In this document: one piece after another, positions 38,116-48,637 of the stretch
Numbering within the stretch: the stretch's first letter is position 1
Layout: each line of letters opens with the position of its first letter
NCBI RefSeq assembly: GCF_963576615.1
Contig: NC_088717.1
Coordinates: 55,011,526-55,075,525, forward strand
Source of the DNA: Watersipora subatra
Lineage: Eukaryota > Bryozoa > Gymnolaemata > Cheilostomatida > Watersiporidae
Length of the DNA: 64,000 bases
Direction: 5' to 3'
Notes under the pieces: generated by a model
Told to the model about the DNA's origin: nothing
Database searches by the model: none
The model's input: the letters and a program-made list of their open reading frames with translations, nothing else
Made by a program: the position numbers and the translations under genes

Positions 38116-38661
38116 ATTGGTTTGTGTCGACAACTTTTGATTTATCATTTTCACTTGGTTTAGGGTTAGGGGCGAACTCTTTCAATTTGAATTTAAAATA
38201 GTTTTTTCACATTTTACTTCCATAGCAAAGTATATGCAGCAAAGAAAAATAGAACAAATATTGTTTATGTAAAAAATAAAGTAGAAGAAAAATATATCTT
38301 GAGTACAATAAGAGCAATGTCAGTCTTTCTGGTCATCACAAAGGTTAAAGGTTAGGATAAAATGATGCTTTTAATGAGACTTCACTTTGTGACGATCAGC
38401 TTAGTAACCGACATTTTAACACCTGCACCATTCAACGACCTTGAGGTATTTCTCAATAATCGTGCATTCTCACTCACCTGACATTGTGCCTGACGATCTC
38501 TCATGGGATCTCACACTAGGGTGCAAGAGTACTAGTCTATATAATAGAGATCAGCTATGCAACATTTTCTCTCGCAAGTACGACAAGAAATAAAACGATA
38601 ATTTTATGGTTAACTACAAGACTCACATTATTAAAACTGAATTTGTGAGACCTTGCACCTA
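38116..38661. other. Gene-free stretch
   Basis: No recognisable gene. Confidence 0.55.
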
Positions 38662-39424
38662 CAGTCAAACATGGATAACTCGTCCACGGATAGCTCGAAC
38701 ACGTGGTTAACTCGAACGGTTTCTTTGGTCCGTTCCCACGTAATGATAAATTGCTATAGATAACTCGACCTCAACTCTGTTAACTCGAACAGTCTTTTCC
38801 CCTACCGCTACCGAGACGGTTGTTATCGCTTTAGAAAATCACTTTATTCCAAGTCATAGAGGTAAACCTCAACTTTTTGTAAATCATAGGCGTCGTTATT
38901 ACCGCCGTCGGCAAAATATTTTTGTCAACGACTTTTCTAAAGGTTTGGTGAATTTTGATTTTTACCAAACATCCGCTTAGCGATCGCCTTTCGGAAGCAT
39001 GGAAAAGTGACGTGACCTTCGCATAAACTTCAAGAAAAATCAGCAAAATTGATCTCGGTTAAAACACGCAAAAGAAAAAGATGTCTTTTCTTCTGAGCAT
39101 TTCAACAACGATCAAGTTTTGCCAATTTTAATCTAAAAAAACGTCCTGGCAATAACATCACCTCAAACAACAAAACAACCTCAAGTGATAGAAAAATCTC
39201 TATACTTTTTGATAAAAAACGTTTTAAACTTTACATTAGAAGCATTTAATTTGAAACAAGCTATTTATGCTTTTGATTTCTATTATAGTTTGTATATGTG
39301 CATGTATCTACTAATAAATAAATAAATACATAGACTTGTGACAGCGCTCTGATAACTTGAACGCTCTGATAACTTGAACGCTTTCGCTCGGCCCTATGAA
39401 GTTCGAGTTATCCATGATGGACTG
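38662..39424. mobile_element. TA-flanked TIR element, copy A (763 bp)
   Basis: The left end is CAGTCAAACATGGATAACTC and the right end is its imperfect complement GAGTTATCCATGATGGACTG. Both sides abut TA (38660-38661 and 39425-39426). TA target sites and CAGT...ACTG ends are typical of pogo/Tigger and mariner-type elements. The right part carries the hairpin module also found in the MITEs at 14.3 and 46.6 kb (CAACGATCAAGTTTTGCCAA, CACCTCAAACAAC). No transposase is visible. Copy B at 48289-49627 is the same element in the same orientation. Confidence 0.85.
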
Positions 39425-41168
39425 TATTTAACACTTTAAATTATATAAAAACTCTTGTGTAATATGCTGCAAAAGCTTTCCATAAATTTTTTACTTTCAG
39501 TGGAATTTATATAAAAGGAAGTTAGGTAAAGGAGTGTCTGTTGTACCTAAAGCTAGACTAAAGTTGATCTAAATACAATCGTTGGTTTTCCACGCTTCGA
39601 ATAGATTCGAGGTTTCTTCCACTCCAAATCATGGAAACAGTAAAATCTGAACGAATTTGATGTCATTTCACTTAACAAAAATTGAGCTAAGGCATTCACA
39701 GTGAGTCGCTGAGAGAAACGCTCGCTGCGAATGGATTCAAATCAATAACACCCAGTTACACTCTCTCCAGTGGAGGTAAAAAAATTCTGCGCATTTCATC
39801 GCACTAATTAATAATCTTAAAAATCAAGAAAATTTTGATTAGGTATCCTGGCTGAGTTAGTGCAGCAAACGTACGAAGTGTGAATTAAAAAGTGATCATG
39901 ACCCGAAAGCGAGTCTACTTTAATAACTTATGTTTGATGAGTACATCGCTAGTCCTGGAAAATTGATAAAGTGCAACTTCGATTCGTTGAAGTCGTAGGG
40001 TGCAAATTTGTCGACAGAGGTCGACTAGGATTTCATTCAAAACATTTAAACTCAGCGAATGAATTATAGGTTTGTTGAACAATTTCGCAGTTACTTTAGT
40101 AATTTTATAAAAATTACTACGATTACTTCAGTGTTGTCATTTGAATTATGTAATATTTTGTAGTTGCTATGCCAACCACCCTTGAAGGATACAAATACTT
40201 TGAGAAATATATTCGAAAGTGATACTTCTTCCATATCTTTTCATGGATGGTAAGAAAGACCCTCCTGTTATCTTATTACCACTCTTCTGTTCGACTTATT
40301 CTGACAAATCACAAGGATTTGACCTTAACATACCTTGAGCAGGCGTTTGGTGTACTTTTAGCAACGACGATTTCAGGTCATTTCCAGCAAATCAGTCAGT
40401 GTACAGGAGCATTAGCACGCCGACCCTAAACACTGATGAAAATGTAATCCAAGCACCTCGCAACAAGAGATCTGTCAGTACACCCGGTACGCTGAAAGAT
40501 TCCTCAAAGGTGCCTCTAAGCTTAAACCATTATTAGTGATTTTTGGTAGTGAAAAGTGGTTTTTCAAAACACATAAAAAAATTTTAGTTCAAAAACTACA
40601 ATAGCAAACAAATTGGAAGATTGCCCATAACAGCTATCGTATTAGCTTTTATTTGATAAAAATCACAAAAGGCTATATTGATCACTACAGCTGCCAATAG
40701 TTGATGCTAATCAATTTAAAAGATTTACAAAATGTAAAGATTAATTGTTTTCGCATAAACAGTTTGTCAGCTCAAAAACTTGCCAATGACTTAGTGTTTC
40801 AAAGTCTAGTTCAGAGTATGTTATTCTTTTAACCCTTTGAACCCAGACAGCCGGTATTCCGGCATCCACATGGCTCTGTTTACAAATGCTGTTTCTAAGT
40901 AACAATGTAAACCAATCAAATTAATTCTTGCCAGGGTGTTAGACCAGTTATTGTGCTTCCATTTTAACTGTTTTCAATATACTCATTCATCTTCTTGCTT
41001 CGTTATAATGACAATTTTACTTAAAATATATCACACACAAAATTGAAATGACTTGGTTTGTCCTGGATGATTGTGATGCAGATGTGTGAAAAAAGTGAAA
41101 AATGAAAAGTGTGATGCAGTCATAAAATGATGATGACATTACTTACTGCAATGTAATAATCCTACACA
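39425..41168. other. Gene-free stretch; possible lone piggyBac-like end
   Basis: TTAACCCTTTGAACCCAGAC at 40829 has the TTAA-CCCTTTG form of a piggyBac-type terminus, but no opposite terminus (CAAAGGGTTAA) is found nearby. No gene is recognised in the remainder. Confidence 0.4.
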
Positions 41169-41599
41169 TACCCTACAGGATGAATTTATTTGCGGAGTTA
41201 TATTTCGCGAAAATTGTCTTTTCATGCATATTCACGGATGAATTTATTCGCGGCTGAAAACTGCCACTCTCTAGGAAAAGTTTACTTTATTGCGGCCAGT
41301 AATAGAGTTATTTCTTGTTTCGGTTTATATTTAGCTTACAACTACGAGGCGAACATGCTAAGCTATTTTTATGGTAAACAATTTTTGCTGCGTCCAGAGG
41401 TTTTCACGAATATTCATCGCTTTGGAGGCCTTTGATAAGCCAACAACTTGTGGTAAGTAATGAGTTTTTCACATTTATTAAATTAGTTGAATTTTACTTT
41501 GGTTCTTCGGTAAAACACAATACTTATTTTTTCCATCCATACCGCTTCATTATTTGTTTTAGTGTGAGAGAGAGATTTTTCATCATACACCAAAGAACA

Positions 41600-41949
41600 A
41601 TGATTACAAGGGTGGTAGATGTCATTCTTAGAAGATCACCAATCATTCAGGGAGGTCTGGAAATTGAGGTTGAAGTGACCGCAGCTACTTACGAGGAGAA
41701 TATATGTTTTTAAAAAAGGAACAAAAACGCCTTTACGAGCACAAATCTTTGGCCAACTGGCAGAACTTTGCAATAGTAAGCCACGAGGAGAGTTCTGATG
41801 ATAACTTTCTTACCAGCCATGTAGTAGTGAGCGAAACGCCTTTAACATCTACCCAAGACAGTGACAGCGACAGAGCTGCTATTACCAAAATAACTAGTCA
41901 GATAGCACCATTACACGCTAGTATTCACTTATCAAGAGTATCAGTTTAA
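41600..41949 (+). pseudogene. Gene A of the TIR element, copy 1, frameshifted
   Basis: Opens with ATG (41600) as MITRVVDVILRRSPIIQGGL and continues EIEVEV. Around 41700 a small deletion relative to copy 2 moves the rest into another frame, which then reads KKEQKRLYEHKSLAN to the stop at 41949. The upstream intron 41453-41562 has a strong donor (TTGTG|GTAAGT) and acceptor (TTTGTTTTAG|TGTGAG), both conserved in copy 2, so the ATG lies in the second exon and the first exon is probably untranslated. Function unknown; the protein would be small, charged and Ser/Asp-rich near its C-terminus. Confidence 0.65.
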
Positions 41950-42214
41950 TTTTATTGCTAGACAACTGCCATATGGACTAAACTGTTTATATTTACTCCG
42001 TTCATCGTTTGTAAAATTTTATTTGTATTTGAAATATTTTATTTGTACACTCAAGTTTGTAATAAATTATAATATATCTATACATGAAATAAAATATATA
42101 ATTTAATCATGTTTGCTGCAACGATATCAAGGAGTTGTTGTCGATGAAGGGGTCTAGGTTGACTGGTTGCTTTTCCGCCAATATTCCTGCCTTGATGAAT
42201 ATTACTACTTGTCT

Positions 42215-42523
42215 CTAGTTTTTGTAATCGGAGTAGGTTGTTTCATTCTCAATCTGCAGTAAACACAAAAAGAAAAAATATTAACGAGTGTTGAGGAAGT
42301 ACAAAAACAATAGCTGAAGTATTTAATGAAAGCGATCAGTTTTTAAACAAAAGAATTAACTAATGCAGTTAATTATGGAAAAACGTATCTGCACTGCAAA
42401 TCAAATACATACCATAATGTCCAGATCAGAATCATGATCGTCCTCGACTTCAGTATTAGAGATTGATGGAGTTGATTTTAATGTAAAAAGACTAGGAGAG
42501 CTTTCTTGCGATGCTGAAGCCAT
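42215..42523 (-). CDS. Gene B of the TIR element, copy 1, two-exon 47-aa protein
   Basis: Exon 1 is 42523-42413 (37 codons from ATG, starting MASASQESSPSLFTLKSTPS); exon 2 is 42247-42215 (10 codons, ending TTYSDYKN, then TAG). The donor after the Met codon (ATG|GTATGT) and the acceptor (CAGATTGAG) are intact. The protein is acidic in its middle (EVEDDHDSDLD) and matches no family I know. The same structure is intact in copy 2 at 50606-50915, with only two amino-acid differences that I see in exon 1. This hints at constraint or youth. Confidence 0.5.
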
Positions 42524-43117
42524 GCCGAATAACTTGTGAAAACCTTGAATAATTTTGTAAAGTTTGATGCAATGGCAATAAAGCTCGAAGCCCGCGATGA
42601 TTTTAAAGTAGTTTTGGAACTCGGCTACGTTTAGTACTTCTGCCTAGCGGCTATTTTCGCGATGACGCCATTCTGCATATCTTGTGACAACCTCGAATAA
42701 TTTTGTAAATAAATGTGATGCATTGGCAATGGTGTTAGCTCAAAGCCCAGTTAACGATTTTAAAAATGTTTTGGAACTCAATTACGTTTAGTATTTATAT
42801 TAAAAACTAGGCTAGCGACTAGTTTTCAATTTGATGCAGTAGTTATGTTCTCTTGTGATTAAAAATAGAACTAATTATTCACAGACTTTAATAATTCGCG
42901 GAATTGACTGCGCGCGAAATCGCGAATTATTATGACCAACGAATATTTTCATCCTGTAGGGTATATTTTTCCATTTGGTGACATTTGCTGGGCATTGCTG
43001 AACTTTTTTTACCAGTGGCCACCAGTGCTTTACTAAGTATGATTGAATTATGATCATATTTAGATATATTTAAGAAAAGTTTCAAAACTTATTATGGTTG
43101 GACTTCCTATAATGCGT

Positions 43118-43600
43118 CTATTATATGTCAATAATGCATCTATTATACGTCTATTATACATCTATTATATGTCTATTATACATCTACTATATGTCTATTA
43201 TGCGTCTATTATACATCTATTATACATCTATTATTATATCTATTATGTATCTATTATACCTCTATTATGCACATATTATATATCTATTATGCGTCTATTA
43301 TGCGTCTATTATACGTCTATTATACGTTTATCATATATCTATTATGTACCTATTATACATCTATTATGCGTCTATTATACGTCTATTATATGTCTATTAT
43401 ACGTCTATTATACTTCTATTATACATCTATGATACGTCTATTATATGTCTATTATACGTCTATTATACTTCTATTATACATCTATGATACGTCTATTATA
43501 TGTCTATTATACGTCTATTATACTTCTATTATACATCTATGATACATCTATTATGTGTCTATTATACATCAATTAATCAATTATATATCTATTATGCTAT
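43118..43600. repeat. 11-bp minisatellite (TCTATTATACG)
   Basis: About 44 units of TCTATTATACG and variants (ATG, ACA, GCG at the variable positions). A longer segment ending in ATCTATGATACG recurs with a period of about 55 bp (43428, 43483, 43538). It ends 10 bp before the acceptor of the zinc-finger exon at 43610, so it lies at the 3' edge of an intron. Open frames in all three phases are artefacts. Confidence 0.95.
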
Positions 43601-43609
43601 GTTATTTAG

Positions 43610-43717
43610 TATGAAGAAGAGAAAGAAGTCACAGAAAGAAGGACAAAGAGGTTAAACATCAATTCTCCTTACATATTTCCTTCCAAACGTCCAATTACCT
43701 GCAATCTTTGTGAAAAG
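43610..43717 (+). CDS. C2H2 zinc-finger gene, upstream exon (partial gene)
   Basis: A 108-bp exon of 36 codons in phase 0 at both ends, bounded by an acceptor (GTTATTTAG, ending 43609) and a donor (GAAAAG|GTTAGA). It encodes an acidic/basic stretch (EEEKEVTERRTKR) followed by SPYIFPSKRPITCNLCEK, i.e. the first half (CxxC) of a zinc finger. Joining it in phase to the exon at 47815 completes the finger (CNLCEK, then VIRADNFQVHLRSH). That finger would have 11 instead of the usual 12 residues between the second Cys and first His, which is unusual but tolerated in some fingers. Exons upstream of this one are not recognised. C2H2 fingers usually bind DNA in the nucleus; the target is unknown. Confidence 0.6.
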
Positions 43718-44042
43718 GTTAGACTACTCTCTTTAAAATTTTTATAAGTCTAAGAACAGTAGAGCTCACATTTCGGAAAAATATAGATAGACAATAGACA
43801 TAGATATTAACTATATTTACACCGGTCAAATTCGTTTAAAGCAAATCAGAAACACAAGAAAAAACAAACAAAAAAAAAGTAAATTCAATTACGTATATTG
43901 AAAAAAAAGCTCTTTTTGCATAATGCTGTTCTATAATGTAAATTGGTAAGGTGTTGGTGTCCAGTATAAGGTGTGGTGGTTTTTTGGGAAATATATAGGC
44001 ATGTAATAAATGGTCAGTCAGGTTCGAGATACAATCCGAATA

Positions 44043-45315
44043 CAGTAATACTTCAACTTACGAGTGCTCCAACGTACGAGAAACTTGAGATACGAGCCAG
44101 CTTTTAAGCAGGTTTTAGCACTAACATGCGAGCCATGTTTGAGATACGAGGACGTGAGTCAGTTGCCAAGTATGCTGAGGTGTTTTATGAGAACAGCATC
44201 ATGCACTCTGTATTTTTCAATTGCTCAGGTAATACTTTTGTACCATGTTTTTGGCGCGCGATTTTCAGTGCAGAATTATGTGAATTAAAAGTACTGTGCG
44301 TAGACCGAAGGTTTGTCAGTAAAATGAAAGATAAAATGCAAAGAAAAAGCAAATGATAACAATTCATATTAAACGGAAAATTATTGAAAAACATGCGAAA
44401 TGTGTATGCGTGATTGAGCTAGCTCAGCAATATGACAAAAATACATCCACAATTATCAAACAGAAGGATTATATTCAGGGCATTTATTTAGTTCGCAAAA
44501 GGACTAACCATAGTTTCTAAATGGCGCAGCAATCTTCACGACCGTTGATGGAGAGACTGCTCAGGCATTGGATAAAAAATAAACAATTGGCCTGTGACAG
44601 CGTAACTGAACGATGCTATGTGAAAAGACCGGCGCTATCTATCAAAACAATAAACATTTGGACAAGTTGGCTAGTAGTCGTACATTAACCGTTTTTGACG
44701 ACACCTGTGTTCGTCCTAATCGCAACATGTTGAAAGGACGACAAAAGCAAACGTCCTCAGATGGTAGATTTATCTTAAAACGGCCGGTTAGTCGTAAAAG
44801 CGAAACAAAGGAAAATTAGCTAACCAGCGAGAAACTTTTAACTACCGTATGAACGCTGAAGAAATTTTAATTATGTCAAGTTAAAAATGAAAGTTTGCTT
44901 TTAGGTTTGCTTCTAAGTTTGTCTTTTAAGACTGATAAAATCCAAATTCATCAAAGTCAACTGTTGTAATGAAGGATAACTCTCTATAACTCTCTAGGAT
45001 ATCTCCCTCTGGCAAATGCTAGCGTTAGCTGCTATTGTAGGTATTTAATTTTACATTTTAATTAATCACATTTCCATGCATTATTTTTTATTTGTTGCTT
45101 TTTAAAAGCTTGTGGTAAGTTAGGACAATAACCAACATGTTCTTTATGTTACAATATCTTGTTTTGCGTGTTTTATTTGCATTTTTTAGAGTATGGAAAC
45201 TAATCAATATATGTTTAATTGTTCTATATACAAATAAATTGCACCAACATGCGAGTAAATTGACATACGAGCTCAGTCTCGGAACGCATTAAGCTCGTAA
45301 GTCGAAGTATGACTG
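44043..45315 (+). mobile_element. Tigger/pogo-type DNA transposon, internally deleted (1.27 kb)
   Basis: Left end CAGTAATACTTCAACTTACG and right end CGTAAGTCGAAGTATGACTG are imperfect inverted repeats of about 25 bp, flanked by TA (44041-44042 and 45316-45317). CAGT-TACTTCGACTTACGAG is the classic end of Tigger-like elements. The inside retains the N-terminal DNA-binding part and the C-terminal tail of a pogo-type transposase but not the DDE catalytic core. It is therefore a non-autonomous deletion derivative. Confidence 0.9.
44353..44819 (+). pseudogene. Tigger/pogo transposase remnant, catalytic core missing
   Basis: From 44353 one frame reads ITIHIKRKIIEKHAKCVCVI, then ELAQQYDKNTSTIIKQKD, the helix-turn-helix of the CENP-B-like N-terminal domain. 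After a stop at 44518 the same frame continues MERLLRHWIKNKQLACDSVT, the second CENP-B-type HTH. From 44691, in another frame, VFDDTCVRPNRNMLKGRQKQ TSSDG resembles the short C-terminal tail of Tigger transposases. The roughly 300-residue DDE domain expected between them is absent. In-frame stops and a frameshift confirm it is dead. This was read from motif order; no alignment was run. Confidence 0.8.
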
Positions 45316-45475
45316 TATTTTGAACAGCAGATATCTAAAAGCATATTTAGCTCTTCAGCATTAAGGGGATTTAGGCGCTGGTCACAACTGTTCATATCAG
45401 CTAGCATAATCCTGATGCATAATTTTTGAAAGCGTTTTAATTTTCCTCTATCAGTTTTTGATACAAAGGGATACC

Positions 45476-45776
45476 AGCTTGGGTACTGCCGGCTTGGGTA
45501 CTGCCGGCTTGGGTACTACCGGCTTGAGTACTACCGGCTTGGGTACTACCGGCTTGGGTACTGCCGGCTTGGGTACTACCGGCTTGAGTACTACCGGCTT
45601 GGGTACTACCGGCTTGGGTACTACCGGCTTGGGTACTACCGGCTTGGGTACTACCGGCTTGGGTACTACCGGCTTGGGTACTACCGGCTTGGGTACTACC
45701 GGCTTGGGTACTACCGGCTTGGGTACTACCGGCTTGGGTACTACCGGCTTGGGTACTACCGGCTTGGGTACTACGG
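45476..45776. repeat. 15-bp minisatellite, 20 copies
   Basis: The unit GGCTTGGGTACTACC repeats 20 times with a few G-for-A variants. Because 15 is a multiple of 3, long frames stay open on both strands (for example a pentapeptide STQAG repeat on the minus strand with 134 codons in all). I see no splice or homology support and treat it as non-coding. Confidence 0.95.
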
Positions 45777-46608
45777 CGCTGGTATAATGTACCAATGTCT
45801 GTCATTATCAGAAATGTGTGGCCATATACTGCATGAGACAATCATTTGTAGATATATATTCACAAAATCATGTGATTGACTGTTCTGACAGCAACTTGCC
45901 ATCTTTTATAAATAGTTGATTGATACAGAATAAATCCAGGATTTTATCAATATTTTACCTTTTAATATCTGGTTGCATTATTTTATTACCTTTTACTGGT
46001 AGCAAGCTTATCTCTTTGAATGACTTATAAAAAAGTCTCTAGTGGGGCCAAGTGACTAGCCAAGAATACAGATACAATAAGAGAAGATAAAGGCGCACTT
46101 GACAATCTGATCAGCCATGAATAACTTTCAATAGAAATAAAGTGGTCAGTGATGGTAGGGACCATAAGTGCACAGGTGACCTATAGTGATAGTTTATCTA
46201 TTCTGAGGTCAAACGTCAAACAGCTGTGTCACTGACCAGACTGCTTTTGATAAGAACGATGTCAGGGAAGTTTTTTCTAGTCGAATAGAAAATATTCTCA
46301 AGGAGGTAACAGTTAATACTTGGCAAACTTAAAAAAATTGATATGAAGCCGTTAACAACACCTGGACATTTGAATACACAAATAATTACTATGAACGCTG
46401 GCATTTCCAAATATTCATAACACAATACCTTAGCCTATGTTGATACGCTTGCAGGTATGCTACTTAACACGTGTGACAGATGCGTGCAGCTTCAAATTCA
46501 TTAAGCTCCACGTATACGTCTGTCTACCTACTGGCTACCTACGACCAAAATGAAATATTATGGTGTAGATGTATTTTAAAATTTGTAACCTCAAAAATCA
46601 ATTTAGTC
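45777..46608. other. Intron sequence, nothing recognised
   Basis: AT-rich sequence within the inferred zinc-finger intron; no element or gene seen. Confidence 0.5.
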
Positions 46609-46994
46609 AAAATTTTAGTAGATTTTATGAGAAAGTATCAGTATTTTTCTATCATTTGCGATTGTTTTTGATGTTTGAGGTGATCCGACTGTCAGGATGT
46701 TTCAATATTTAAATCGACAAAACTTGATCGCGGTTAGAAAACTCAGAAGAAAAATACATGCGTAATCACATCACTAGCTGCTATCGCTGCGGTAGTTCAT
46801 ATCGGCTATTGCTTTCAAGTTGCTTTGTTATGCGTCTCTGTTCTATCAGTTTCTTTGTAATACTAGATGTCATAATCGCACTTTTGCTTGATCTGAACCT
46901 TTCAACCGCGAAACATTCTGGCAGTCAGATCATCTCAACCATCAAAAATGATCGAAAAATGCTGACACTTTTTGATAAAGTCTACTAAAATTTT
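46609..46994. mobile_element. Palindromic MITE, full-length (386 bp)
   Basis: The left arm AAAATTTTAGTAGATTTTAT, then AGTATCAGTATTTTTCTATC and GAGGTGATCCGACTGTCAGG, is answered by the inverted right arm (CTGGCAGTCAGATCATCTCA ... AAAGTCTACTAAAATTTT). Same family as 14301-14745 and the half copy at 12.5 kb. A related module sits in the TIR elements at 38.7 and 48.3 kb. No coding capacity; superfamily unassigned. Confidence 0.85.
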
Positions 46995-47814
46995 AATTAA
47001 GACGATTTCAAGCCTTTCACTGTTATTATGCAACAAAACTGTACACTTTATCTGTACTCTTAATATTATGACCAAAATACGAAGAGCTTTAAAACCAACA
47101 TTTGAAGCAAGCTTAAAGGAAACTAGCAGCCTGAAAAAGGGTTTGCGCCGGTTTGATTAAAAACTGAATAGAACAATATCAAGATAAAAACTCAACTTTT
47201 TTATCTTTACAGACGGATTTTTTTTTTAAGAAAAGAAATACATGGCTGATGCTGACATGAACTAACTAAAAAAATATTTTCATTTTTATTTGCGTAACTA
47301 GGATCAAGAAGATAAACATATTTGTATGCGATTTTCTGTGTCCAAATGATAAGTAGATGGAGGGGAAACTGTGTGTGGTAATTAGGAGTCTATCAGACTG
47401 CTGTAAAGAAAAAAACAAATCTGTCATTTATGTCTTTGAGATTTGAACAGATTTGTTGGCTTCGAGGTTAATCACACTTTTACCTTCAGATTTCTACACA
47501 TTTTCCATCTTGCTTTTCAGTCTCTAGACATTTTCTAAGAATACACCTTCTCTATCAGAAGGATGAGTATAAACACACTAGTTTTTGACCCTTCTTTTTC
47601 CATGACCGACCACAACTATTCCTTCACAACACCACTCGCCCTGGTCACATATTACGATTAATTATATGATGACAGGTGGTGACAGTTAATGTAAATCTGC
47701 ATGTTTATGAATTGTGATGGATATGGCAGACAATTTTCTCATAACTTCACAGGAAGAGAAAAAAAAGGAAAGAATTTCTCTGGTTAGGCCTATTAACCTT
47801 TGAACACTTTTTAG
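46995..47814. other. Intron sequence, nothing recognised
   Basis: AT-rich end of the inferred zinc-finger intron, finishing in a pyrimidine-containing acceptor CACTTTTTAG at 47814. Confidence 0.5.
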
Positions 47815-48039
47815 GTAATAAGAGCGGATAACTTTCAAGTGCACCTTCGGAGTCACACTGGCGAAAAGCCATACAAATGTCCAAAGTGTGCATTCAGGTC
47901 AGCCAATCCAAGCAGCATGCCAAAGCACCTGCGTTTGCATGACAAAGAGAGAGAGATTTACCGGTGTCAGCTGTGCCCATATTCTACAATATATAAAAGC
48001 AACTTGTCTGCTCACAGAAAAACTCATCGGCGCAGGTAA
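47815..48039 (+). CDS. C2H2 zinc-finger gene, downstream exon (2.5 fingers)
   Basis: Starts after the acceptor CTTTTTAG and reads VIRADNFQVHLRSHTGEKPY, which finishes a finger begun in the previous exon and includes the canonical TGEKP linker. Two complete fingers follow: CPKC-x12-HLRLH, then, after DKEREIYR, CQLC-x12-HRKTH. Both have regular CxxC / HxxxH spacing. The frame ends HRRR-stop at 48037-48039. The same point also offers a strong splice donor (CGCAG|GTAACA at 48035/48036), so this may be either the last exon or an internal one. A nuclear DNA-binding role is expected from the family; orthologue not identified. Confidence 0.85.
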   Translation, partial: VIRADNFQVHLRSHTGEKPYKCPKCAFRSANPSSMPKHLRLHDKEREIYRCQLCPYSTIYKSNLSAHRKTHRRR

Positions 48040-48637
48040 CAGTTTTCTTAGAACTACGGAAAGCTTAGCCTACTGTAACAGTTGTTATTAGCTTTTCTTC
48101 TCTCAGTAAATAAATGTAGAGAGGGGCCGTCTTTCACAACCATTTTATTACTTGAAGTTGATAGTTCAAAATCTAATTCCATTTAAACTACCCATTCACT
48201 GCTGCCGTCTGCACGGTTTAGTTACAGTTAACTCATGCTTTATTTCTACTCATTTATATCTACTCGCCATGGCGATTTCAGCAATATACAGTCAAACATG
48301 GATAACTCGTCCACGGATAGCTCGAACACACGGTTAATTCGAACGGTTTCTTTGGTTCGTTCCCACGTAATGATAAATTGCTATAGATAACTCGAACTCA
48401 ACACTGTTAATTCGAACTGTTTTTTTGCCCAACGGCTACCGAAATGGTTGTTGTCGCTTTGGAAAATCACTTTATTCCAAGCCATAGAGGTATAAACCTC
48501 ACCTTTTCGTACTTCATCAGCGTCGTTATTACCACTATCGGCAAAATATTTTTGTCAACGACTTTTCTAAAGGTTTGGTGAAATTTGATTTATACCAAAC
48601 ATCCGCTTAGCTATCGCCCTTCGGAAGCAAGGAAATT

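Larger units (their letters stand above)
41171..42961 (+). mobile_element. 1.8-kb TIR element with two convergent small genes, copy 1
   Basis: Ends CCCTACAGGATGAA and TTCATCCTGTAGGG are flanked by TA on both sides (41169-41170, 42962-42963), as in Tc1/mariner-type insertions. The TIR is about 14 bp perfect, then diverges. Inside are two genes pointing at each other: a plus-strand gene A with a 110-bp intron (41453-41562) and a minus-strand gene B with one intron. The second copy lies inverted at 50163-51979 and keeps the same splice sites. In this copy gene A is broken by a frameshift while gene B is open. Neither product resembles a transposase I know, so the element may be non-autonomous or of an unfamiliar type. 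Confidence 0.8.
43718..47814 (+). other. Zinc-finger gene intron (inferred), filled with mobile elements
   Basis: A 4.1-kb interval between the two zinc-finger exons, starting GTTAGA and ending CTTTTTAG. It holds a complete Tigger-type element, a 15-bp minisatellite and a palindromic MITE. Inferred from the in-phase join of the flanking exons. Confidence 0.55.

Noticed and set aside
36260-38116. Many Met/Trp/Tyr/Val-rich frames resembling membrane proteins
   Set aside because: All come from the ATTATGTGGT decamer array; hydrophobicity is a by-product of the T/G-rich word.
40829-40860. Complete piggyBac element
   Set aside because: Only one TTAA-CCCTTTG end was found; no opposite end and no transposase.
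45437-45841. 134-codon minus-strand protein with STQAG pentapeptide repeats
   Set aside because: A 15-bp unit keeps every frame open on both strands; the flanks show no signal peptide, splice site or homologue. I cannot fully exclude a repetitive secreted protein.
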